Shown piece by piece: positions 1 through 7,278 of a stretch of 10,277 nucleotides of DNA (the stretch's first letter is position 1; each line of letters starts with the position of its first letter). A model generated the notes under the pieces. That model was not told the DNA's origin. It saw nothing but the letters and a program-made list of their open reading frames with translations, and did no database searches. The translations under genes were made by a program, and so were the position numbers. This DNA comes from Thiotrichales bacterium (GTDB lineage: Bacteria > Pseudomonadota > Gammaproteobacteria > UWMA-0217): contig JANTGD010000097.1 of assembly GCA_024763135.1 (NCBI GenBank), positions 1 to 10,277 of the forward strand, written 5' to 3'.

Positions 1-293
1 GCGAGACAAGGCAAAATCTGGAGAAAAAGCGCAGTTTACACGCAGTAAATGAGCATTTTGAGCCACAATTAACGCTGGATCGTGCCAGCTGAGCGTTGTT
101 CAACAACCTGTTAGATTGCGCGCAGAAAACCCGGCCTAGGCTGGCTCCGGGCACGCCGGTCAGGTAATGGTTGTCTCATAGATGAGCAATGCAACTGCAG
201 ACCAGCCCAAGCCGGACGTTGCTACTCATGAGACATTCCAGCACATGAATTTAACTGATCGGCTCCACTCTACTGCAAGACACAGCAAGTTTA
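1..293. other. gene-free stretch with small palindromes
   Basis: I see no convincing gene here. Short open frames run off the left edge (for example a frame open from base 3 to a stop at 90-92), so the 3' end of something outside the window cannot be excluded. The stretch has a perfect 13-bp palindrome GTTGTTCAACAAC at 95-107, a 5-bp GC-rich inverted repeat at 130-134/147-151 that on the minus strand is followed by TTTT, and the longer inverted repeat at 172-235. Bases 7-75 loosely resemble 7376-7427. The look is of intergenic or decayed mobile DNA. Confidence 0.5.
172..235. repeat. inverted repeat, nested arms
   Basis: TGTCTCAT at 172-179 is exactly complementary to ATGAGACA at 228-235. Inside it GCAAC at 191-195 is complementary to GTTGC at 218-222. 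The two nested arm pairs could fold into an interrupted stem of 13 bp. No T-run follows, so it does not look like an intrinsic terminator. It may be the end of a degraded element or a structured RNA; its function is unknown. Confidence 0.4.
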
Positions 294-433
294 GGAAGCT
301 CTGATTGTGGTGAAAAATCGTCCAGATTAAGGCGCGGATCTCAGGTAATAGCTGGCTATTGCGAAGATCTGCAACGCAGAAGTAGGCGATTTTGCGCCGC
401 AAGATGCCGTGTTACGTATTGATCAGCGCTTCC
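294..433. mobile_element. 140-bp MITE-like element with target duplication
   Basis: The ends GGAAGCTCTGAT (294-305) and ATCAGCGCTTCC (422-433) are inverted repeats matching at 11 of 12 positions. They are flanked on both sides by TTTA (290-293 and 434-437), which reads as a 4-bp target-site duplication. The 140 bp between carry no gene, only small symmetric motifs such as AATAGC-TG-GCTATT. Terminal inverted repeats, a target duplication and no transposase together define a MITE or an internally deleted insertion sequence. A short duplication of this kind would fit an IS5-like transposase, but the family is inferred. The last 38 bp recur in inverted orientation at 10107-10144. Confidence 0.75.
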
Positions 434-471
434 TTTACGAGATTGTAAGGCAACTGCAGCGAAAATTCGGT

Positions 472-499
472 TTGTTTCCCAGGCAGTGGCCTCTATTAT
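472..499 (+). promoter_or_regulatory. possible sigma70 promoter of the regulator gene
   Basis: A good -10 hexamer TATTAT at 494-499 (5 of 6 to consensus) is preceded after 16 bp by a weak -35 TTGTTT at 472-477 (3 of 6). Transcription would start near 506 and give a leader of about 57 nt before the regulator's ATG at 563. The MITE-like element ends only 38 bp upstream of the -35, so it could affect this promoter. Confidence 0.3.
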
Positions 500-562
500 T
501 GTGCAAATGATCCGCAGAAATTATTCGTGGCAGGATTTACCGATTCGCGCATTGAAAAAGTT

Positions 563-1237
563 ATGCATATTTTATTGATAGAAGACGATCAAACAGCAGC
601 CAGGTGGCTGATCAAAGGGCTGCAGAGTTCAGGGCATATTGTTGATCATGCGGCTGATGGAGAAGATGGACTGCACATGGCGCTCACTGGGCACTACGAC
701 CTGTTGATTGCAGACCGCATGCTACCGAAACGTGATGGGCTATCGATCATCCGTATGCTGCGAGCCGACGGCGATGCCATACCTGTGCTGATACTCAGCG
801 CTCTAGGAGAGGTGGATGATCGCGTCGAAGGTCTGCGCGCAGGAGGGGACGATTATCTTGTCAAACCCTACGCTTTCGATGAGCTCCTGGCGCGCCTGGA
901 AGCTTTGTCGCGGCGCCATTTGGACATCGCAGCGCCCGCGCGTTTAAAAGTATCCGATTTGGAACTGGATCTCACGACCCATAAGGTGCAGCGGGCAGGC
1001 CAGACTATCCGCCTGCAACCCAAAGAGCTGCTGCTGCTCGAGTATCTCATGCGGCATAAAGGGCAGATCGTGACGCGCACCATGTTGCTGGAAAATGTCT
1101 GGGATTTTCACTTCGATCCTCAAACTAGTGTCGTGGATACGCAAATTTCAAGACTGCGCAGTAAAATTGATAAAGGCTATCCAAATCCGCTGCTGCACAC
1201 GGTGCGCGGCAGGGGCTATCGCTTAAGTGAAAACTAA
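563..1237 (+). CDS. OmpR/PhoB-family response regulator
   Basis: This is a 224-residue cytoplasmic transcription factor controlled by phosphorylation. The receiver domain (about residues 1-115) has the acidic pair D8/D9 after HILLIE, the phospho-acceptor D51 in IADRMLP, the switch residue S79 and the conserved lysine in YLVKPYAF (K101, P102). The winged-helix DNA-binding domain (about 125-222) ends in the typical recognition-helix and wing motifs VVDTQISRLRSKID and VRGRGYRL. I take ATG 563 as the start because MHILLIEDD is where this family normally begins. An in-frame GTG at 527 would add 12 unrelated residues and has no better ribosome binding site. The partner kinase follows after an unusually long 152 bp. 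The likely target is the exporter operon downstream. The subtype (CusR/QseB-like) cannot be fixed from sequence. Confidence 0.93.
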   Translation: MHILLIEDDQTAARWLIKGLQSSGHIVDHAADGEDGLHMALTGHYDLLIADRMLPKRDGLSIIRMLRADGDAIPVLILSALGEVDDRVEGLRAGGDDYLVKPYAFDELLARLEALSRRHLDIAAPARLKVSDLELDLTTHKVQRAGQTIRLQPKELLLLEYLMRHKGQIVTRTMLLENVWDFHFDPQTSVVDTQISRLRSKIDKGYPNPLLHTVRGRGYRLSEN

Positions 1238-1389
1238 CACGGGTAGGCTCACATTTTTCGCCTTGATCTGATGTAATTCAGGGTTGCGGTGAATAGTTAC
1301 TTCATTTTTTGACAACCCGCTGAGTAGTGACATGCTGATTGTCTCAAGAAAACCAGCCATTCGGCATGTGTCGCTCCTGTCTTTAAACT

Positions 1390-2853
1390 ATGCCCAGCCC
1401 CCATCTCAAACGATCAAAAAAAGCACTGCGGAAATTACGATTTTTCACGACGATTGATCGCAATGGCCGAGCGGCCAGGCTCCTACGGACCAGTGTAATC
1501 CGGCTCTCGTTACAATATGCTTTTTTCTACATGCTCGTGGCCGGAGCGGGCTTGACGACGCTCTACTGGGCTACCAGCCGGTATGTCGATTCGCAAATCA
1601 CGGCCGGATTGACACACCAACTCACCTCGCTAAAACACCTTTACGCAGGTAAAGGGAAAACAGCACTGGTCAATAACCTACGGGCTAGAGGTGCCATCAT
1701 AACCCCTGAAAATCATCGCTACATTTTATATGTTTCTGAGGATCGGAATACTGTGGTAGGCGACCTGAAAGCATGGCCTGCAGATGCCATCCCCGACGAC
1801 GTCGTGCGAAATATCTGGGTAGAAGACTCGCTCATACCCCACGCAATGGAAGATCGGGATGGTTACTGGCCCGGGATTGCAACGCGATTACCCGATGGAA
1901 GCCTTTTACTCATTGCCCAAAGCGTCCGCCAAGCTGAAGATTTACAGGAATTCATTCTCAGCACCCTGTTGATTACTCTGTTTGCAATCGTCGGGCTATC
2001 ACTCGTGTTAGGGTGGCGATTGGGCCGACAAATATTAACGCGTATCGATGCAGTGATTGCGACCAGCAGGAAGATTTTGGCGGGCAAGCTGAACCAGCGG
2101 GTGCCACTTAGTGGTAAGCAAGACGAATTCGATGAATTAGCTGAGCATTTGAATGCCATGCTCGACCACATCAATCGCTTGATCAAAGGCATGCATCAGG
2201 TCACCGACAATGTTGCACATGATTTACGTAGACCGCTTAGCCGACTGCGAAATCGCCTGGATGTAATCTTGCTGGAGCCCCGGACGACACGGGAATACCG
2301 TCTTGCACTGGAGGATACGCGAGAGGATATCGATGAAGTCTTAAAAACCTTCAACGCTCTACTCGAAATCGCGCAGGCGGAGGCGGGCGAGTTTCGCGGC
2401 ACAATGGCTATATTGGATCTGTCCAAATTAGCCACCGAGCTGGTAGACATGTATGCCGATACGTTTTCCCAAAATGCTCAAACTCTGACTGCGGACATTG
2501 CTCCAGGTCAACGGATTGTTGGCAATCGCCAGTTACTCGCCCAGCTCATCAGTAATGTGTTGGAAAATGCACACAAATATGCCGGTCAGGGCGCCAGCAT
2601 CCGCTTATCCGTCGCGCCAAGCAGCGCCGCTGTGGTACTAGCGGTGTGTGATACTGGCCCAGGTATTCCAACATCGCAATTAAAAGCGGTCACCCAACGC
2701 TTCGTCCGCCTGGATGCCGCACGCAGTACCCCGGGAAATGGGTTGGGTTTGAGCTTGGTCAAAGCCGTCGCGGAGCTTCATCAGGCACAATGCTTACTAA
2801 AAGACAATCATCCAGGCTTGTGTATAGAACTCAGATTTCCCAAGCCTGAGTGA
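1390..2853 (+). CDS. sensor histidine kinase (HAMP, HisKA, HATPase)
   Basis: This 487-residue inner-membrane kinase pairs with the regulator upstream. A basic N-terminal tail (1-37) leads into a first membrane helix (about 39-61), a periplasmic sensor region of about 125 residues, a second helix (about 188-208) and a HAMP linker (about 209-262). The dimerisation/phospho-acceptor helix holds H277 in NVAHDLRRPL. The ATP-binding domain (about 376-484) shows the N box (N389, N393 in LISNVLENAHKYA), the G1 box DTGPGIP (421-427) and the G2 box GNGLGLSLV (449-457), so the kinase looks intact. The start is the only upstream choice, since an in-frame TAA lies at 1384-1386, but no clear Shine-Dalgarno precedes it. 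The sensor domain matches no ligand-binding fold I recognise, so the signal is unknown. Confidence 0.93.
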   Translation: MPSPHLKRSKKALRKLRFFTTIDRNGRAARLLRTSVIRLSLQYAFFYMLVAGAGLTTLYWATSRYVDSQITAGLTHQLTSLKHLYAGKGKTALVNNLRARGAIITPENHRYILYVSEDRNTVVGDLKAWPADAIPDDVVRNIWVEDSLIPHAMEDRDGYWPGIATRLPDGSLLLIAQSVRQAEDLQEFILSTLLITLFAIVGLSLVLGWRLGRQILTRIDAVIATSRKILAGKLNQRVPLSGKQDEFDELAEHLNAMLDHINRLIKGMHQVTDNVAHDLRRPLSRLRNRLDVILLEPRTTREYRLALEDTREDIDEVLKTFNALLEIAQAEAGEFRGTMAILDLSKLATELVDMYADTFSQNAQTLTADIAPGQRIVGNRQLLAQLISNVLENAHKYAGQGASIRLSVAPSSAAVVLAVCDTGPGIPTSQLKAVTQRFVRLDAARSTPGNGLGLSLVKAVAELHQAQCLLKDNHPGLCIELRFPKPE

Positions 2854-2907
2854 TCCTTGTGGTGTCCCTGGTCCACGTACCCCGGACGCGCCTTCGTACC
2901 GTATATT

Positions 2908-2916
2908 TGCTACGAT
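2908..2916 (+). promoter_or_regulatory. possible extended -10 promoter for the exporter operon
   Basis: TGC followed by TACGAT (2911-2916, 4 of 6 to TATAAT) forms an extended -10 element in the 121-bp gap between kinase and adaptor genes. An alternative -10, TATATT, lies at 2902-2907. No convincing -35 is visible, which would fit a promoter that needs an activator such as the adjacent response regulator. That last step is inference. Confidence 0.25.
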
Positions 2917-2941
2917 GCGGGCACCGATCGGCAGTGCCCGC
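2917..2941 (+). promoter_or_regulatory. 8-bp perfect dyad before the exporter operon
   Basis: GCGGGCAC (2917-2924) and GTGCCCGC (2934-2941) are perfect inverted repeats around a 9-nt centre that itself contains CGATCG. The dyad begins directly after the candidate -10 and ends 19 bp before the ribosome binding site of the adaptor gene. It could be an operator overlapping the transcription start or a hairpin in the leader. No T-run follows, so it is not a normal terminator. Confidence 0.45.
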
Positions 2942-2960
2942 TGCTAACCGACTGTCCGCA

Positions 2961-2965
2961 AGGAG
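2961..2965 (+). promoter_or_regulatory. ribosome binding site deciding the adaptor start
   Basis: AGGAG at 2961-2965 (AAGGAG from 2960) lies 9 nt before ATG 2975 but only 3 nt before the in-frame GTG at 2969. The spacing favours the ATG as the true start. Confidence 0.65.
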
Positions 2966-2974
2966 CTTGTGAGT

Positions 2975-4117
2975 ATGTTTAAACGCATCGCCTGGGTCAT
3001 CATTCCGATCGCCCTGATTACCGGGGCCTGGTGGTGGCTGCAACGCCCTCAGCCAGTCACAGTTCGACTACACAGTATCGAGCGAGGTACGGTTGAAGCA
3101 ACGGCCAGTAATACGCGGGCCGGCACGGTGATGGCCTGTCGTCGAGCTAAACTCTCCCCGGCGATAAGCGGCCAAATCGTACACCTGCCGTTACGGGAGG
3201 GTGAACAAGTCAAACAGGGCGATGTGCTACTTGAGTTGTGGAATGACGATATTAAAGCCAACCGCGCGTTAACCCAACAGGAACTCAAGGCAGCCCAGGA
3301 TCAAGCAGCGGCAACCTGCGCTCAGGCCGACCAGGCCGAGCGCGATGCAGAGCGATTGGCGCGCCTGCGCCCTGGAGGATTGGTTTCGGCCGATGCGGCC
3401 GACAAAGCGCAGGCCCAAGCCGTGACCAGTCGAGCCCAGTGCAACGCAAGCCGTGCTCAGGTCAAACTGGTCCAGGCAAAGTTCGCAGTGCTCGATGCCC
3501 AACTCGATCGTACACGCGTCCGCGCACCCTTCGATGGAGTGGTTGCCCAACTCAATGGAGAACTGTTTGAAATAACCGCACCGTCACCTCCTGGCATTCC
3601 TACTCCGCCGGCGGTCGATTTGGTGGAATATGGCTGCATTTACATCAGTGAACCGATCGACGAGGTTGATGCGGCGGCAGTGCGGGAGAAAATGCCGGTC
3701 CGAGTGCAATTGGATGCGTTTCGTGATCAGGTCTTTCATGGTCATGTCCGACGCATTGGCGCGTATGTCGAAGATCGCGAAAAACAGGCGCGCTTCGTCA
3801 AGGTGGAAATCGAGCTCGAGGATGATCCCAGCAATGCGCGCCTGCTGCCTGGTTACAGTGCGGATGCAGAAATTATTCTCGATCATCGTGATAATGTCCT
3901 GAGACTGCCCACTGAGGCTATTATGGAAAATGGCCATGTGCTCGTGTTCGATCCTGCAACTCACCACCTTGAAGAACGCTCGCTCAAAAAAGGCTTGGCC
4001 AATTGGCGCTGGACTGAGGTGAGCGAAGGGCTGCAAGTGAAAGAGCAGGTGGTCATGAATTTCGATGATAAGGGTGTTGTAGCGGGCGCGCTTGCCAAGG
4101 TGGACGGCGGGTCATGA
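2975..4117 (+). CDS. HlyD/MacA-type periplasmic adaptor protein
   Basis: This 380-residue membrane fusion protein would bridge the ABC permeases to an outer-membrane channel. One N-terminal membrane anchor (about 5-22, ending in WWWL) is followed by the first lipoyl half (about 58-90, with LSPAISGQIVHLPLREGEQV), an alanine- and glutamine-rich coiled-coil hairpin (about 92-178), the second lipoyl half (RVRAPFDGVVAQLNGE, from 181), a beta-barrel (about 215-305) and a membrane-proximal domain to the end. A proline-rich segment, PSPPGIPTPP (203-212), joins lipoyl and barrel domains. Four cysteines (C55, C115, C156, C221) are notable for a periplasmic protein. The stop overlaps the ATPase start (ATGA), indicating translational coupling. 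The adaptor fits a MacAB-like pump; the cargo is unknown. Confidence 0.9.
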   Translation: MFKRIAWVIIPIALITGAWWWLQRPQPVTVRLHSIERGTVEATASNTRAGTVMACRRAKLSPAISGQIVHLPLREGEQVKQGDVLLELWNDDIKANRALTQQELKAAQDQAAATCAQADQAERDAERLARLRPGGLVSADAADKAQAQAVTSRAQCNASRAQVKLVQAKFAVLDAQLDRTRVRAPFDGVVAQLNGELFEITAPSPPGIPTPPAVDLVEYGCIYISEPIDEVDAAAVREKMPVRVQLDAFRDQVFHGHVRRIGAYVEDREKQARFVKVEIELEDDPSNARLLPGYSADAEIILDHRDNVLRLPTEAIMENGHVLVFDPATHHLEERSLKKGLANWRWTEVSEGLQVKEQVVMNFDDKGVVAGALAKVDGGS

Positions 4118-4812
4118 CCGAAGGCGCCCGCGAGGCCATGATCCAGCTGGAGAAGCTCTCACGTATTTACCCGGTAGGCGATACCGAAGTCCACGCGCTG
4201 GAAAACATTACTCTTGCCATTAGCGCGGGCGAATATATTTCTTTGATGGGGCCCTCAGGTTCGGGCAAGTCCACTCTGCTTAATATGCTCGGATTACTCG
4301 ACCGTCCCACACAGGGTATTTACCGCCTCGAAGGGCGGGACACCCAAGGACTTGACGAACTCGAGCGTGCCCGCCTGCGCCGCGAACGTATCGGTTTTGT
4401 CTTTCAGGCCTTCCACTTGCTGCCGCGGTTGACTGCGTTCGAAAATGCGGCCCTGCCGATGATGTTGGCGGGTACTCCCGCTGGCAAACGCCGTGCGTTA
4501 GTGACAGAGGCGCTCGCTGCGGTGGGGTTGTCCGATCGCGCCCATCACCTGCCCAATCAACTTTCGGGCGGGCAGCGCCAACGGGTTGCCATTGCGCGCG
4601 CAATCGTAATGCGCCCTGCTCTGCTGCTCGCCGATGAACCGACCGGCAATCTTGACAGCCGTTCAGGTAGCGAGGTGATTCAATTGCTGGAGACACTCAA
4701 CCAGAGTGGCATCACCCTGATCATCGTCACACATGACCCCGACATCGGCTCACGGGCACAGCGGCGCATCGTCCTGCATGACGGGCGCATCGTTGAGGAT
4801 CGGGTGGCGTGA
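4114..4812 (+). CDS. ABC transporter ATPase, MacB/LolD type
   Basis: This 232-residue nucleotide-binding subunit powers the exporter and acts as a dimer on the cytoplasmic face of the inner membrane. All catalytic motifs are present: Walker A GPSGSGKST (46-54), Q-loop Q98 in FVFQAF, signature LSGGQ (150-154), Walker B LLLADEP (170-176) and switch histidine H207 in VTHD. Sequence and length match stand-alone ATPases of the MacB/LolD group, in contrast to E. coli MacB, where ATPase and permease are fused. The start at 4114 overlaps the adaptor stop by 4 nt; a second in-frame ATG at 4138 (MIQLEKLSRIYP) is also possible. The stop TGA overlaps the ATG of the first permease by one base. Confidence 0.95.
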   Translation: MTEGAREAMIQLEKLSRIYPVGDTEVHALENITLAISAGEYISLMGPSGSGKSTLLNMLGLLDRPTQGIYRLEGRDTQGLDELERARLRRERIGFVFQAFHLLPRLTAFENAALPMMLAGTPAGKRRALVTEALAAVGLSDRAHHLPNQLSGGQRQRVAIARAIVMRPALLLADEPTGNLDSRSGSEVIQLLETLNQSGITLIIVTHDPDIGSRAQRRIVLHDGRIVEDRVA

Positions 4813-6017
4813 TGCTCGCAAAAGACCTGATGACATTTACTTGGCGTGCCCTGACCACCTCACGGTTGCGCAGTGTGCTCGTAGTGGGCGCGGCCGCAAT
4901 TGGGGTGGCTGCGGTCGTGATTCTCACTGCATTGGGGGAAGGTGCGCGTCAATATATTCTGGGCGAATTCAGTTCGTTGGGCAGCGAACTATTGATTGTG
5001 CTTCCGGGTAAAACTGAAAAAGGCGGTGGTCCGCCAGGGATGATTTTCGAAACCGAGCGCGATCTGACTATCGAGGATACTGTCGCCCTCCACCGGCTTC
5101 CACATATCAAAGCGGTTTCACCACTGTCAGTGGGCGCCATCGATATGTCATTTGGCGCGCACAGCCGTGCTGCGATGTTGCTCGGCTCCGATGCCAGCCT
5201 GTTGGAAACGCGTAACCTCAAAATGGGGCGTGGGTCATTTCTCCCTTCTCTGGATCTGAATAAGGCCAAACCAGTGGTGGTGATCGGTACGACACTGGCG
5301 CATGACCTATTCGGAAATGCGTCGCCTATTGGGCAATGGGTACGCCTGGGTGACCGGCGCTTCCGCGTCATTGGCGAATTGGCAGAACAGGGCACCTCGC
5401 TGGGTCAGAACCTGGATGAAGCTGCTATTGTGCCCGTGGCCAGTGCTCAGGCACTGTTCAATAACCCTGCCCTGTTTCGTATTTTGATTAAAGTTGACAA
5501 CCGCTCCCGCCTGCACAAGGTGGAAGCTTCGGTGCGCCGGGTGCTGACGCAGTTGCACCAGGGCATTGAAGATTTCACACTCATTACTCAGGACGCGGTC
5601 TTATCCACGTTCGATCAAATCTTTAAGGTGCTTACCTTGAGCGTCGGTGGAATTGCTGCCATCAGCTTGCTGGTGGCGGGTATCATTATAATGAATGTCA
5701 TGTTGGTCAGTGTCAGCCAGCGTCGTGAAGAAATCGGTTTACTTATGGCTATCGGCGCCCCACCCGCTTTGATTCTACGACTGTTTTTACTCGAATCGCT
5801 ACTGATTGGCGTCTTCGGCGCCATTGTCGGGAGTCTGGTGGGGCGGTTCGGCGTCTGGGTGATCGCGAAAATCTATCCCAGCTTTCCGGTTGCAACACCG
5901 CTGTGGGCCTATCTGGCAGCCGCATCCACGGCACTGGGTGCCGGAATGCTGTTTGGATGGCTGCCTGCACGTCGCGCGGCTCAACTCGATCCAGTGCGCG
6001 CGCTGACAGGTCGCTGA
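4812..6017 (+). CDS. MacB-like ABC permease (first of two)
   Basis: This 401-residue inner-membrane protein has the four-helix layout of type VII ABC exporters: helix 1 (about 21-42), a large periplasmic domain (about 45-270), then three helices near 274-298, 320-350 and 363-386 forming the FtsX domain. RREEIGLLMAIGA (304-316) is the conserved cytoplasmic loop after helix 2. The C-terminus LPARRAAQLDPVRAL is typical of the MacB family. I chose ATG 4812, which overlaps the ATPase stop as TGATG; a GTG one codon earlier (4809) would only add a residue. It is clearly related to the next gene throughout its length, so the pair probably forms a heterodimer. Such permeases transmit ATPase movement to the periplasm rather than forming a classic channel. 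Confidence 0.92.
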   Translation: MLAKDLMTFTWRALTTSRLRSVLVVGAAAIGVAAVVILTALGEGARQYILGEFSSLGSELLIVLPGKTEKGGGPPGMIFETERDLTIEDTVALHRLPHIKAVSPLSVGAIDMSFGAHSRAAMLLGSDASLLETRNLKMGRGSFLPSLDLNKAKPVVVIGTTLAHDLFGNASPIGQWVRLGDRRFRVIGELAEQGTSLGQNLDEAAIVPVASAQALFNNPALFRILIKVDNRSRLHKVEASVRRVLTQLHQGIEDFTLITQDAVLSTFDQIFKVLTLSVGGIAAISLLVAGIIIMNVMLVSVSQRREEIGLLMAIGAPPALILRLFLLESLLIGVFGAIVGSLVGRFGVWVIAKIYPSFPVATPLWAYLAAASTALGAGMLFGWLPARRAAQLDPVRALTGR

Positions 6018-6018
6018 C

Positions 6019-7218
6019 ATGCACAGTCTGGATCTACTGCGTTTCACCCTGGGCTCGCTGCTGGCCGAACGCATGCGCTCGGCGCTGACCATGCTGGCCA
6101 TCGCTGTAGGCATTGCCGCTGTGGTGATTCTCACCGGCTTGGGCGCCGGCTTGCAACGTTACCTGATCGGCCAATTTACGCAGTTTGGCACACACATCAT
6201 CGCAGTCGTACCGGGCAAGGCAAACACCACTGGGTTTTCGATCAGCGTCATCGATACGCAACGCCCGTTGACCTTGGAGGACGCTGAAACGCTCGTGACG
6301 ATCCCTGGCGTGCAAGCGATTACCCCGGTGGTCAGTGGCAATGTTACTGCCGAGCGATCCGGTCGCATACGTCGCACGCTTGCAATCGGCATTGGTCCAG
6401 ACGCGCCGCGTGTCTGGTCTATGGAACTGGCACGGGGTCAATATCTGCCCAACGATAGTCTGTCCGCACCCCGTCCAGTCGTGCTGTTGGGTCACAAACT
6501 CGCACAGGCCCTGTTCAGCACGGGCAATCCGCTGGGCGAAAAAATACGCATCGGTGGCATGAACTTTCGTGTGACCGGCGTATTGGCTGCAAAAGGTCAA
6601 ATGCTGGGGATCGATATCGATGATGCAGCCTATATACCGGCCGCTTTCGCGCTGCAACTGTTCAACCGCGATGGTTTGATGGAAATCGATATTCTCTATG
6701 ATGAACAACTCCCATCAACAACCGTGGTGGAGCGTCTGAAACGGCGTCTGAGCGAGCGGCACGGCGCAGAAGATTTCACCATTATGTCGCAGGATCAAAT
6801 GCTCGAGAGTCTTGGGAAGGTCCTGGATATTCTGACCTTTGCAGTCGGTGCATTGGGTGGCATTGCGCTGTTCACAGGTGGGGTCGGCATATTAACACTG
6901 ATGAGTATTGCAGTGGCCGAGCGCCGGGCTGAAATCGGGCTGCTCACTGCACTGGGGGCACCCACCACACTCGTGCTCAAGCTGTTTCTCGGTGAGGCCG
7001 CTATCTTAGGTGCACTGGGCGGATTGATTGGCGTGCTGCTGGGACTGGCCGGCCTCGCGCTGCTGCACTCAGCGATTCCTGCCTTACCCTTCACCTTACG
7101 GCTGGACTATCTTGCCATCGCCGAAAGCCTCGCTATTTTCATCGGACTCATTGCAGGTGCCTGGCCAGCCGCACGCGCCGCCCGACTCGACCCCATCGAA
7201 GCCCTACGCGCAGAATGA
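6019..7218 (+). CDS. MacB-like ABC permease (second of two)
   Basis: This 399-residue paralogue of the preceding permease starts one base after its stop. A weak AGG 8 nt upstream may help initiation, but coupling is likely. It has the same plan: helix 1 (about 21-42), a periplasmic domain, and FtsX helices near 272-298, 318-350 and 365-388. Shared landmarks include the helix-1 segment ending VGIAAVVILTGLG (compare VAAVVILTALG), the VVPGK motif after helix 1, ERRAEIGLLTALGA (301-314) and the C-terminal PAARAARLDPIEALRAE. It is the last gene of the operon; no outer-membrane channel gene follows. The two permeases differ enough to be distinct subunits, comparable in principle to LolC and LolE. 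Substrate unknown. Confidence 0.92.
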   Translation: MHSLDLLRFTLGSLLAERMRSALTMLAIAVGIAAVVILTGLGAGLQRYLIGQFTQFGTHIIAVVPGKANTTGFSISVIDTQRPLTLEDAETLVTIPGVQAITPVVSGNVTAERSGRIRRTLAIGIGPDAPRVWSMELARGQYLPNDSLSAPRPVVLLGHKLAQALFSTGNPLGEKIRIGGMNFRVTGVLAAKGQMLGIDIDDAAYIPAAFALQLFNRDGLMEIDILYDEQLPSTTVVERLKRRLSERHGAEDFTIMSQDQMLESLGKVLDILTFAVGALGGIALFTGGVGILTLMSIAVAERRAEIGLLTALGAPTTLVLKLFLGEAAILGALGGLIGVLLGLAGLALLHSAIPALPFTLRLDYLAIAESLAIFIGLIAGAWPAARAARLDPIEALRAE

Positions 7219-7253
7219 AAGAATAGAGTGTGGATTCGGCAAATATTACTAGT

Positions 7254-7278
7254 ACATCGTCCAGCTTAAGAACGATGT
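7254..7278 (+). terminator. stem-loop after the exporter operon, weak terminator candidate
   Basis: ACATCGT (7254-7260) pairs with ACGATGT (7272-7278) over an 11-nt loop, 36 bp after the last permease stop. The stem is only 7 bp and is not followed by a T-run, so rho-independent termination is doubtful. It is still the only hairpin I see close behind the operon. Confidence 0.2.

Noticed and set aside
125..151. Minus-strand intrinsic terminator (CCCGG/CCGGG then TTTT)
   Set aside because: The stem is only 5 bp with an unpaired middle, and no minus-strand gene lies upstream of it in the window.
527..562. N-terminal extension of the response regulator from GTG 527
   Set aside because: The 12 extra residues do not resemble the family, whose members begin at the equivalent of MHILLIEDD, and no better ribosome binding site supports the GTG.
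1281..1318. Terminator between regulator and kinase genes
   Set aside because: The TTTTTT run lies inside the loop of the GGGTTG/CAACCC arms, and the inner stem TGAA/TTCA has only 4 AT-rich pairs, too weak to call.
4280..4696. Minus-strand open frame of 138 codons
   Set aside because: Fully inside the ABC ATPase gene, whose Walker, signature and switch motifs prove the plus-strand frame.
6034..6708. Long minus-strand open frame of 224 codons
   Set aside because: It lies wholly inside the second permease gene, which has clear family motifs. The reverse translation shows no recognisable domain; it is an antisense shadow.
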